DNA of 64,000 nt, from the NCBI RefSeq assembly GCF_900119315.1, contig NZ_LT827010.1, positions 8,116,001-8,180,000 of the forward strand, in the 5' to 3' direction. Below, piece by piece: positions 27,829 through 35,711 of the stretch. Position numbers and translations under genes: made by a program. The notes below the pieces were generated by a model, which had not been told where the DNA came from, did not search any database, and saw nothing but the letters and a program-made list of their open reading frames with translations. The stretch is from Actinoplanes sp. SE50/110. Lineage in GTDB: Bacteria > Actinomycetota > Actinomycetes > Mycobacteriales > Micromonosporaceae. Positions within the stretch are counted from its first letter, which is position 1. Each line of letters starts with the position of its first letter.

Positions 27829-30800
27829 TCAGCGGACCGAACCGAGGACCGAGCGGGCCTGACCCTGGCCGGCGGTGTTCACCGCGCGCAGGGTGAAGCG
27901 GTACCGGGTTCCGGCCGGGACACCGCCAGGGGCGGTGAACGTCGCCGACCTGACGGAGCCGGAGAAGGCGAACGTCACCGAGGCGCCGGTGGGCTTCCCC
28001 TTGCCGGTCAGACGCTGGACGGTGAGGCGGTACCCGGTGATCGGGGCACCCCCCGTGGAGGACGGCGGCGTCCAGCGCAGGACGGTGGTGCCGGCGCCAC
28101 CCGCCTTTCCGGGTGTGGCGGTCAGTGAGCGCGGGGCGGGCGGGGTGGTCCGCGGGACGACCGCGCCGCTCGATCCGGACCACGGGCCGGCGCCGAGTTC
28201 GTTCACGGCTCGGACCCGGAAGTGGTACGAAGTGCCGTTCACCAGGGACTTCACTGTCTGGGCGGCGGCGGTGGCGTCAGCGTCCCGGAGCGTTCCGACC
28301 TGCCGATTCCTGGAGTCCAGGACACGGATCTCGTAGCGCAGGATCGGCGAGCCGCCGTTGCTGACCGGGGCGGTCCAGCGAACCACGGCCAGCGCGTTGC
28401 CGGCGACCGGGGTGCCGATCCGGGCAGCTCCGGGAACGGTGCGCTCGGTCGTCGACGGGTCGGCCGGGCCGGCCGGCGTGCCGGGACCGGTCGACGGAGG
28501 CGTCGTTCCGGAACCACCGGGCGTGCCGCCACCCGACGACCCGCCGGAAGAGCCACCGGAAGAGCCACCGGAGGATCCGCCGGCGGAACCACCCGCCGAG
28601 CCCGAGCCGCCCGACGAACCCGCACCGCCGGACGAACCGGCACCGCCGGACGAACCGGCACCGCCCGAGGAACCCGCACCGCCGGACGAACCGCCCGACG
28701 GGGCGCCGGCACCGCCGGCGGGACCGGGGATCACGCGGTTGGAGATGGCGGAGAAGTCGCTGGCTCCGGCGGCGTTCACGGCGCGGACCCAGAAAGCGTA
28801 GGGCTGGCCGTTGGTGAGGCCGGTCATGGTGAGGGAGGTGGCGTTGGCGTCGGCGGCGTCCACGCCCACGACGATGCCGGTCTGGTCATCGAGGGCTTGA
28901 ACTTCATACCCGTAAATCGGGCTTCCGCCATCATTGACCGGCTTTGTCCATTGGACGGTCGCACTCTCGTCGCCGGCGGTCGCCAGGCCGATCCGCGGAG
29001 CGTCCGGAGCCACCGGGATCACCGGCCGCGCGGGATTCGTCGGCGCCGGAGGCGCGACCGTAGGAGCGGCAATCGTAGGAACGGCAACCGTGGGAACGGC
29101 GACAGTGGGAGTACCGACCCCAGGAGCGGTCGTCGGCACCGCGATCGTAGGAACAGCCGTGCCAGGAGCGGTCGTAGGACCACCGGTCCCCGGAGCACCC
29201 GCCCCCGACGGGTCCGCGGACGCGGCATCCGGCGTCACCGGATCCGACGGCGCACTGAACGCGCCACTCCCCGCAGCGCTCTCCGCCCGCACCCGGAACG
29301 TGTAAGCCACCCCCGCCGTCAACCCGGCCACCACCACACTGCGGGCGGAAGCCGCCAACGACGTCCGCACCACCCCCTCGCTGGACGTCCGCTCCAGAGT
29401 CAGCCCGTTCACCGACGCCCCCTCCGGCACGGTGATCAGCACGGTTGCCGCCCCCGCCCCGGCGAACGCCGACACTCCGAGGTACGCCTGGAGCCCGGTC
29501 ACGTCCACGGTCTGGTCGCCGAACTGCAGCCGTTCGACGTTGCGGACCAGGTCGGTGCCGTCCGGCCCGGACACCTGCAGGCCGCCGGTCACCGGCGTGA
29601 TCGCGTAGGCGGCCCGGTCGCCGCTGTACACGGCCGTGTCGACGCCGGGCGCCGTCGCGATCTCGCGGACGAAGGCGATGTCCTTGACCTTGATGGTGCC
29701 GGTGAGGACGTCGGCTTCGAGGTCGCGCATCGAGTGCGCCGAGCGGATCTCGTGCCCGTCGGCGTCGCGGACCACGAGCCGGACCGTGAGGTAGCGGTCG
29801 CCGTCGATGACGTCGTCGCCGCCGCGCCCCTGCAGCGTGTCGTCGCCGGGGCCGCCGAGCAGGATGTTGCCCGCTCCCCAGACGTTGCCCTGCAGGTGAC
29901 AGGGCTGCCCGGTGCGGTTGGTGACCACCGACTGCGGGGTGAGCGGCGCCGGCACGATCCGGTCGAGTCCGGGGATCCGGGCGATTCCGGCGGCGTCCAG
30001 CGCGTCGCAGCCGAGCAGTGGCGACTGCGTCGGCACCACGTCGTCGCCGCGGAGGACGTCGTTGCCGGCGCCGCCGGAGAGCGCTTCGACCTCGCGGTAG
30101 CGGTCCTGGGTGTCGGCGGTGACCGGTTCGGCCAGGTTGCGCAGCAGGTCGGCGTCGATCGGCTGGGGGTCGGCCGGGTCGGCGACGGACCAGTCGTATC
30201 CGGTGCCGCCCCGGTAGCGGTCGACGCCGGGTCCCTGGACGCCGATGTCGTCGCCGCCCTCCATGTCGTAGTCGTCGTCGCCACCCTCGCCGAGCAGCAC
30301 GTCGTTGCCGGCCCGGTTGGCGTCGTCGAGGGGGAACGGGTTGGCGCTGTCGCCGTGCAGCGTGTCGGCGGAGTCACCGCCTTCGATCCAGTCGTCGCCG
30401 GCGTCGCCCTGCGCGGTGTCGGCGCCGTCGCCGGCGTAGATCAGGTCGTCGCCTTCACCGGCGAAGGTCTCGTCACCGTTGGCGCCGCCGTCGGTGAAGT
30501 CGTGGCCGTCGCCGCCGAGCACCACGTCGGTGCCGGGGCCGGCGTCGATGGCGTCGTCGCCGGGGCCGCCGCGGGGCATGTCGTTGCCGGCCGGGTCGGT
30601 GAGGATGTCGTCGCCCTCGCCGCCGATCAGCACGTCGTTGCCGCTGCCGCCGTCGAGAACGTCGTCGCCCTCGGCGCCCCACACGGTGTCGTCGTCGATG
30701 CCGCCGCCGACCCGGTCGGTGTCCTCGCCGCCGAGCCAGAGGGACTGGGCCTTGGATTTCGCGCGCTGCGTGACGGTGCCGTCCGGCAGGCGCAGCAGCT

Positions 30801-33063
30801 GGGCGGATTCGTCGCAGGCGGAGGCCGGGTCGTCGAGGACGCGGCTGCCGGCGAAGGTGAGCCGGGTCAGGTCGTAGGTGCAGTCGGTGGTGGCGAAGGT
30901 GTCCGCCCGCAGCCCCCGGACGGTGCTGTTCCGCATGATCAGCTCGGCGAAGGTGTTGCCTTCGAGCTGGGTGCGCAGGTTCATCCCGGCGGTCCGGGCC
31001 AGGTAGTAGAGGCGGTCGCCGTTCTGCAGGGCGGTCAGCTGCCGTTCGAACACGTGGTTGAAGGTGCTGCCGAGCAGTCCGCCGAACGGGACGGCGGCTT
31101 CGGCGAGCCCGCCGATCCACAGGTCGATGTCGTCGACGCCGGTGGTGGCGGCCGGGGCGTAGAGGAAGTCCGGCGAGTTCAGCAACGCCTGGGCGGCCGC
31201 CCGCTTCGCGGGGACGGTGTCCGCCGCCCGGATCGACGGGTCGTTGCCGTACGCGGCGATGAAGTTGACCAGCGACGCGGGGTGTCGCAGGTGTTCGCCG
31301 AAGTCGGCCCAGTTGACGTACGGGGTGAGCCGCACGCCGCGCCGGAAGGCGTTGAGCGACGGCATGGCTTCGGACCGGCCCCGGGCGATGTTGATCGCGG
31401 CCAGGTCGCTGGGCAGCCCGAGCAGCTTGTTGCGCAGCGTGTCGGTGACGAACTCGTCGATCTCGTTACCGGTCTGCGCGGCCATCCCGTCGACCAGCTC
31501 GCCGACGGCCTGTTCCGGGCTGAGCGTCCCGTGGTCGGTGAACGCGTCCGGGTTGAGGAAGCCGTCGAGCAGCGGGATCGAGTCGTCGCCGCCGTCCGCG
31601 GTGGTGCGGGCGATGGTCTCGGTCAGCATCGAGTGGCCGAAGCGGTAGACGGCGTGCGCGAATTCCGCGGTGATCGCCGGGTCGATCTGCTCCTGGTAGC
31701 CGGCGAACGGGTCGATCGCCGGCTGGATCTTGCGGGCGAACTCCTCGAAGACCAGGTGCTGGTATTCCATCTCGTTGATGAACCGGGCGCCCTGGAAGAG
31801 CCGCTCACCGGTCCACTCGGCGCCGGTCCCGGCCTCGGCGGCGACCCGCTGGATGTCGCCGACCAGGCGGTTGTGCTCGGACTGGAAGATCTGGTGGATC
31901 GCGGTCAGCCCGATGTTCTCGTTGACCCGGCCGTCCCCGGCCACGTAGTGCCGGCCGAGCAGGGCCGGGTCGTAGCCCGGCTGGGACGGGTCGGCGGCGT
32001 GCGCGATGTCGGCCAGGAAGGGCGTGTCGAAATGCAGCACGTTCGCCGGCACGGCGACCGGGGCCGCGGTGTCCCCCTCGACCAGTCCGCTGGCGGTCAC
32101 GTATTGCGGCAGGCCGCGGGCCGGCCCGGGGACGAAGTCGCCGTACGCGTCGGCCAGCACCGCCGGCACGTTCAGCACGTCCGTGTCGCTCAGCTGCAGG
32201 CCGAGCACGTCGCGGGCCTGGCGCCGCACGTCGTCCCAGGTGGGCAGGCCACCGGCGGCACCGCTGAGCAGCCGGCCGGTGTCCTGGGCGCGCTCGTCGT
32301 ACTCGCGCAAGAAGACCTGGTGGGCGGCGTGCGACGAGTAGGTCTGCGAGTTGTCGACGTACGGCGTGTCGGTGTTCTTGGCGTCGCCGGCCCCGGCGGC
32401 CCGGGAGAGGATCATGAACCGCAGGCCGGGCGGCAGTTTCTCGCTGATCACCAGCGGGTCGTCGGCGGCGAGCGGGATGATCACCGCGCCGCCGCCCTTG
32501 ACCGTCTGGTCGACGCCGTGGTCGAAGAACTGCCCGAAGAGGGTGAACCAGGAGTTGTACGGCGCGGACAGGCCGGCGTCCGGGGTGACGTTCGGGATGC
32601 CGGCCGCCGGGTCGCCGCCGTGGGCCGCCGCGACCGCCGCCGGATTCGCCCGGCTCTGGTCGGCGATCAGGTTGCTGATCTGCCGCGGGGCGGCGTCGGT
32701 CGCGTTCCGGCCGGTGTAGCCGGGGCGCAGCTGGGCCGGGACGAGTCGCGGAAAGCTGCGGTCGGCCGCGCCGAAGAGCTCCTGACCTTTGCCGAGGTGG
32801 TTGCACGAGCCGTCGACCGTGCGCAGGCCGAACGGCTGCAGCGGGCCGATCGCCAGCGCGCCGCACGGTCCGGTCGCGCTGGTGGTGCCGGCCACGTGCG
32901 CCTCAGCGATCTTGATTTGCTGCAGGATGTAGGCCAGGTCGGCCGGGGTCACGGTGAACCCCTGGCCGATCGGGGCGGCCACGGCGGCGGCCGGCGCCGT
33001 GATGATCACGGCGACCAGCACCGCCAGCGCGACGCCGACGGAACGGAGCTTCGGCTTCAGCAA
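27829..33063 (-). CDS. Giant secreted heme peroxidase with RTX calcium repeats and fibronectin III domains
   Basis: The 1744-residue protein has a Sec signal peptide (VGVALAVLVAVIIT, cleavage near 29) and then an animal-type heme peroxidase domain, about 100-700. Distal residues are in FGQFFDHGVD (Gln178, Asp181, His182), the distal Arg in GRVNENIGL near 379, EHNRLVGD near 396, and the proximal His in YRFGHSML near 477; NIARGRSEAMPSLNAFR is a family block. RTX-like calcium nonapeptides (GGEGDDIL, GAEGDDVLDGG) occupy about 785-950 and again near 1035-1115. Four fibronectin III-like repeats follow, separated by a Val-Pro-Thr linker and a GGSSGG linker. I chose TTG 33063 because GGGAGG lies 6 nt upstream; ATG 33111 has none. 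It probably makes oxidants outside the cell. Confidence 0.9.
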   Translation of the reverse strand: MLKPKLRSVGVALAVLVAVIITAPAAAVAAPIGQGFTVTPADLAYILQQIKIAEAHVAGTTSATGPCGALAIGPLQPFGLRTVDGSCNHLGKGQELFGAADRSFPRLVPAQLRPGYTGRNATDAAPRQISNLIADQSRANPAAVAAAHGGDPAAGIPNVTPDAGLSAPYNSWFTLFGQFFDHGVDQTVKGGGAVIIPLAADDPLVISEKLPPGLRFMILSRAAGAGDAKNTDTPYVDNSQTYSSHAAHQVFLREYDERAQDTGRLLSGAAGGLPTWDDVRRQARDVLGLQLSDTDVLNVPAVLADAYGDFVPGPARGLPQYVTASGLVEGDTAAPVAVPANVLHFDTPFLADIAHAADPSQPGYDPALLGRHYVAGDGRVNENIGLTAIHQIFQSEHNRLVGDIQRVAAEAGTGAEWTGERLFQGARFINEMEYQHLVFEEFARKIQPAIDPFAGYQEQIDPAITAEFAHAVYRFGHSMLTETIARTTADGGDDSIPLLDGFLNPDAFTDHGTLSPEQAVGELVDGMAAQTGNEIDEFVTDTLRNKLLGLPSDLAAINIARGRSEAMPSLNAFRRGVRLTPYVNWADFGEHLRHPASLVNFIAAYGNDPSIRAADTVPAKRAAAQALLNSPDFLYAPAATTGVDDIDLWIGGLAEAAVPFGGLLGSTFNHVFERQLTALQNGDRLYYLARTAGMNLRTQLEGNTFAELIMRNSTVRGLRADTFATTDCTYDLTRLTFAGSRVLDDPASACDESAQLLRLPDGTVTQRAKSKAQSLWLGGEDTDRVGGGIDDDTVWGAEGDDVLDGGSGNDVLIGGEGDDILTDPAGNDMPRGGPGDDAIDAGPGTDVVLGGDGHDFTDGGANGDETFAGEGDDLIYAGDGADTAQGDAGDDWIEGGDSADTLHGDSANPFPLDDANRAGNDVLLGEGGDDDYDMEGGDDIGVQGPGVDRYRGGTGYDWSVADPADPQPIDADLLRNLAEPVTADTQDRYREVEALSGGAGNDVLRGDDVVPTQSPLLGCDALDAAGIARIPGLDRIVPAPLTPQSVVTNRTGQPCHLQGNVWGAGNILLGGPGDDTLQGRGGDDVIDGDRYLTVRLVVRDADGHEIRSAHSMRDLEADVLTGTIKVKDIAFVREIATAPGVDTAVYSGDRAAYAITPVTGGLQVSGPDGTDLVRNVERLQFGDQTVDVTGLQAYLGVSAFAGAGAATVLITVPEGASVNGLTLERTSSEGVVRTSLAASARSVVVAGLTAGVAYTFRVRAESAAGSGAFSAPSDPVTPDAASADPSGAGAPGTGGPTTAPGTAVPTIAVPTTAPGVGTPTVAVPTVAVPTIAAPTVAPPAPTNPARPVIPVAPDAPRIGLATAGDESATVQWTKPVNDGGSPIYGYEVQALDDQTGIVVGVDAADANATSLTMTGLTNGQPYAFWVRAVNAAGASDFSAISNRVIPGPAGGAGAPSGGSSGGAGSSGGAGSSGGAGSSGGAGSSGGSGSAGGSAGGSSGGSSGGSSGGSSGGGTPGGSGTTPPSTGPGTPAGPADPSTTERTVPGAARIGTPVAGNALAVVRWTAPVSNGGSPILRYEIRVLDSRNRQVGTLRDADATAAAQTVKSLVNGTSYHFRVRAVNELGAGPWSGSSGAVVPRTTPPAPRSLTATPGKAGGAGTTVLRWTPPSSTGGAPITGYRLTVQRLTGKGKPTGASVTFAFSGSVRSATFTAPGGVPAGTRYRFTLRAVNTAGQGQARSVLGSVR
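28530..28710. repeat. Low-complexity Gly-Ser linker repeats in the peroxidase gene
   Basis: Near-identical 18- and 12-bp units (gccggacgaaccggcacc type and gaagagccaccg type) are repeated and encode GGAGSS and GGSS units of the linker between the second and third fibronectin-like domains. Copy number may vary between strains. A second set of Val-Pro-Thr units lies at about 29060-29160. Confidence 0.8.
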
Positions 33064-33202
33064 GCTTGCCCTCCCGGAACGATGCCCGTTTAGCACGGGA
33101 ATTTCGTACATATTGGGATGGGCGGCTGAGGTCCAGCTTTAGCCGAGCTGAAGCCGATCTATCAAGATCAACATCCGATTGCCGCCGTACGACATCATGG
33201 GG

Positions 33203-33970
33203 TTAATGTCCGTGATGCTCCGCCTGTGCGTCGAGGTCGGGCAGGCCGCCGGACAGGTCCACGCCGGCCCCCGGCTCGCTGGCCGCCACACTCACCCGAT
33301 CCGCCGTCGTCCCGGCCGCCCGGGCCATCGCCGTGCGCACCGCCCCGATCTGACCGTCGCTGAGCAGCGCCCCGAAGTAGCGCACGGTCAGCCCGGCCGG
33401 CTGCACGGTGGTCACGTAGTGGTTCAGCGAGTCGCTGAGGATGCCCTCGGCGTCCTCCCGCCGCTGCGCCTCGGCCGGCGCCACCCCGCCGGTCACCACC
33501 GCGAAGGTCACGTCGTGCACCAGCACCGTCTGCGCGACGTAGAACGCCACGTCGTCCGGCTGGTGGTCCCGCATGAACGCCTCGGCCCGCTGCACCGTGA
33601 TCCCCTCGGGCAGCACCAGGGTCACCTCCGGCACCAGATATCGCAGCAGGTCGGCGCTGAACACGGCGAACGTCGCGTCGGTCAGCTCACCGATCCCCGC
33701 GGCCGTCGCCGCCGTCCGGAGTTCGGCCGCGATGTGCGCCCGGTCGGCGCCCTTGGCCGGGTGCACGGCGAGCGCCGCCCGCTTGCGCACCATCGGCCCG
33801 TCGAAGGTGGTGGTGGCGATCTCGTCGCCGGCGTCGTCGCTGATCACCGCGGCCGCGGCCGGCGACCCGGGCGGCCGGGTGGCGAACCAGCCGCCCGACC
33901 AGGCCGCGACCGTGAACGCGGCGAGCACCAGCAGCAGGCTGAGCGCCGGTCCGCGGAGCTTGGCGACCAT
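33203..33970 (-). CDS. Membrane-anchored extracytoplasmic protein of unknown function
   Basis: The 255-residue product starts with one hydrophobic helix (ALSLLLVLAAFTVAAWSGGW, residues 9-28) and about 225 residues likely outside the membrane, ending in DAQAEHHGH, a small His cluster that could bind metal. There is no lipobox. I recognise no family; LTDATFAVFSADLLRYLVPEVTLVLPEG and ILSDSLNHYVTTVQPAGLTVRYFG look like alpha/beta elements. Its start shares TGATG with the stop of the multicopper oxidase, so both are translated together, and the peroxidase gene follows 139 bp later on the same strand. I infer a role in assembling, anchoring or metallating these oxidative enzymes. Confidence 0.75.
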   Translation of the reverse strand: MVAKLRGPALSLLLVLAAFTVAAWSGGWFATRPPGSPAAAAVISDDAGDEIATTTFDGPMVRKRAALAVHPAKGADRAHIAAELRTAATAAGIGELTDATFAVFSADLLRYLVPEVTLVLPEGITVQRAEAFMRDHQPDDVAFYVAQTVLVHDVTFAVVTGGVAPAEAQRREDAEGILSDSLNHYVTTVQPAGLTVRYFGALLSDGQIGAVRTAMARAAGTTADRVSVAASEPGAGVDLSGGLPDLDAQAEHHGH

Positions 33971-35643
33971 CAGGTGCCCAGCGGGTAGCTCGGAGCGTAG
34001 ACCGCGGGCATCTCGGCCTCGGTCTCCGGCCGCGGCGGATCCATCATGATCGGGTTGTTCGTCTCCAGGTCACCGACCGCGAACTGGATCATCATGTCAC
34101 TGTCCTCGTGCACCAGGTTGTGACAGTGCGTCATGTACCGGCCACCGGCGTTGCCGTCCCCCGTCGTGAACTGCATCAGCGCGGTGACCGTCTCGTTCTC
34201 GCCCAGGTAGAAGACGTCCTTGCCGCCACCCTCCCAGGGATGCGCCTTACCGTCGGCGGTGGTGTTGCGCCCGATGATCTGGGCGTCGATCAGGTGGATG
34301 TGGAACGAGTGGTACCAGCCGCCCGACTCGTTGACCAGGTCCCAGATCTCCACGTCGTACGGCTTGGGGTTGCCCAGGATCCGGGTGAAGTTGGAGGCCT
34401 CGACGTCCGCCCAGGTCTCCCCGTTGACGGTCCACTCGCCCTGCTTGCGCTCCACCCGCAGCCGGCGCCGCGCGGTGGCCATCTCCGGCTTCAGCTTGTT
34501 GACCTCGATCGCCCCGCGGTTCGCGAAGGGCTGCGGACCGAGGTCGAGAGTCGAGGGGATCTTGTACGTGTCGGCCGGCCCACTGTCCGCGACCACCTCG
34601 AACTGCATCACCTTGCCGGTGTTGGCGAAGTCGACGTTGTTCTTGTTGCTCAGGTTCTGCAGGTCGACCTTGGTGCCCGGCTTGTACTTCCGGAAGTCGA
34701 TCAGCACCTCGTACCGCTCGGCCCCGCCCTGCCGCCAGGACTGCACCGCGTTCACCTTGGGCGTCATGCCGGCGTCGTTGCCTACGATGTAGAACGGGTC
34801 GCCGGTGCTCAGCGCGAACCGGAACGACCGGGAGATGGTGGCGGCCAACACCCGGAACCGGTACACCCGGGGCTTGACCTTCATCTTCGGCCACGGCACC
34901 CCGTTGACCATGATGATGTCGCCCATGAAGCCGGAGTTGCCCTCCGGCACGAAGGCGACCGAGCCGTCCGCGTTGAACGCCACGTCGCTGACGATCAGCG
35001 GCACGTCGAACTCGTCCTGCGGCAACTGCGCCGTCTCGTACGGGTCTTTCAGGTGATACTGGGCGGCCAGGCCGGAGTACACGTTCTGCGCGGTGTCCCC
35101 GTGGTTGTGGTCGTGGTACCAGAGGGTCCGGCCCTGCTGCCAGTTCGGGTACTTGTAGGTCTTCACCTGACCGGGTTTCGTCTGATCGTTGGCGTAACCG
35201 TCGTACTGCGGCAGGGAGGCGGAGCCGTGCATGTGGGTGACCGTGCTGAACGGCCGTCCGTTGAGCTTGTTCACGTCGGAGAGCGCGTTGCAGATCCGGA
35301 CCTCGGTCCGGGTGCCCTGCCGGACCCGCATGGTGGGGCCGGGGAAGATCCCGTTGTAACCGGCGATCGTGGTGGTCAGACCGGGCACGATGCTGGCCCG
35401 GCCGAGCTTCTGGGTGAGCCGGTACTTCTGGTACGGGCCCATGTCGTCCACGCCCTCCTCGGCCGGCATCAGCACCGGCGGGCGGCGGAACATGTTCGTG
35501 AACGGGGTCGGCATGTTCTTGGCGGCGAGCTGACTCGACGCCGCCACCACCTCACCGCCGGCGGTCATCACGATCAGTCCACCGCCACCGAGCGCGAGCG
35601 CGCCCTTGAGCACGTCGCGCCGACTCAGATTCCCGCGGCCCAT
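33970..35643 (-). CDS. Tat-exported multicopper oxidase
   Basis: The 557-residue enzyme has a Tat signal (NLSRRDVLKGALALGGGGLIVM) and three cupredoxin domains. All four copper-ligand blocks are present: THMHG near 140, WYHDHNHG near 176, HSFHIHLIDAQ near 448 and MTHCHNLVHEDSDMM near 510, where Cys and Met would bind type 1 copper. It resembles the bilirubin oxidase/CotA/phenoxazinone synthase group and would couple substrate oxidation to reduction of O2 to water. Export already folded fits cofactor loading in the cytoplasm. AGAGGTG precedes the ATG. It heads a same-strand run with the anchored protein and giant peroxidase and faces a SARP regulator 68 bp away. Confidence 0.93.
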   Translation of the reverse strand: MGRGNLSRRDVLKGALALGGGGLIVMTAGGEVVAASSQLAAKNMPTPFTNMFRRPPVLMPAEEGVDDMGPYQKYRLTQKLGRASIVPGLTTTIAGYNGIFPGPTMRVRQGTRTEVRICNALSDVNKLNGRPFSTVTHMHGSASLPQYDGYANDQTKPGQVKTYKYPNWQQGRTLWYHDHNHGDTAQNVYSGLAAQYHLKDPYETAQLPQDEFDVPLIVSDVAFNADGSVAFVPEGNSGFMGDIIMVNGVPWPKMKVKPRVYRFRVLAATISRSFRFALSTGDPFYIVGNDAGMTPKVNAVQSWRQGGAERYEVLIDFRKYKPGTKVDLQNLSNKNNVDFANTGKVMQFEVVADSGPADTYKIPSTLDLGPQPFANRGAIEVNKLKPEMATARRRLRVERKQGEWTVNGETWADVEASNFTRILGNPKPYDVEIWDLVNESGGWYHSFHIHLIDAQIIGRNTTADGKAHPWEGGGKDVFYLGENETVTALMQFTTGDGNAGGRYMTHCHNLVHEDSDMMIQFAVGDLETNNPIMMDPPRPETEAEMPAVYAPSYPLGT

Positions 35644-35711
35644 CCCACACCTCTTCTTCCCAGGGTTTGCACAGGGATGCGAAACGTAGAGTCGGCCGCT
35701 GAGGGGTTCCG

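Noticed and set aside
27614-27862. 82-codon frame with a CxxC pair between ilvD and the peroxidase gene
   Set aside because: Only about 35 codons look coding, it runs through a terminator into the opposite gene and lacks a ribosome site; kept only as a note on the gap.
28530-28710. Regular repeats that could suggest a CRISPR array
   Set aside because: The repeats are contiguous 12-18 bp coding units for a Gly-Ser linker, without spacers.
33064-33111. ATG start at 33111 for the giant peroxidase
   Set aside because: It lacks a ribosome site and puts 16 extra residues before a normal signal peptide, while TTG 33063 has GGGAGG at 6 nt.
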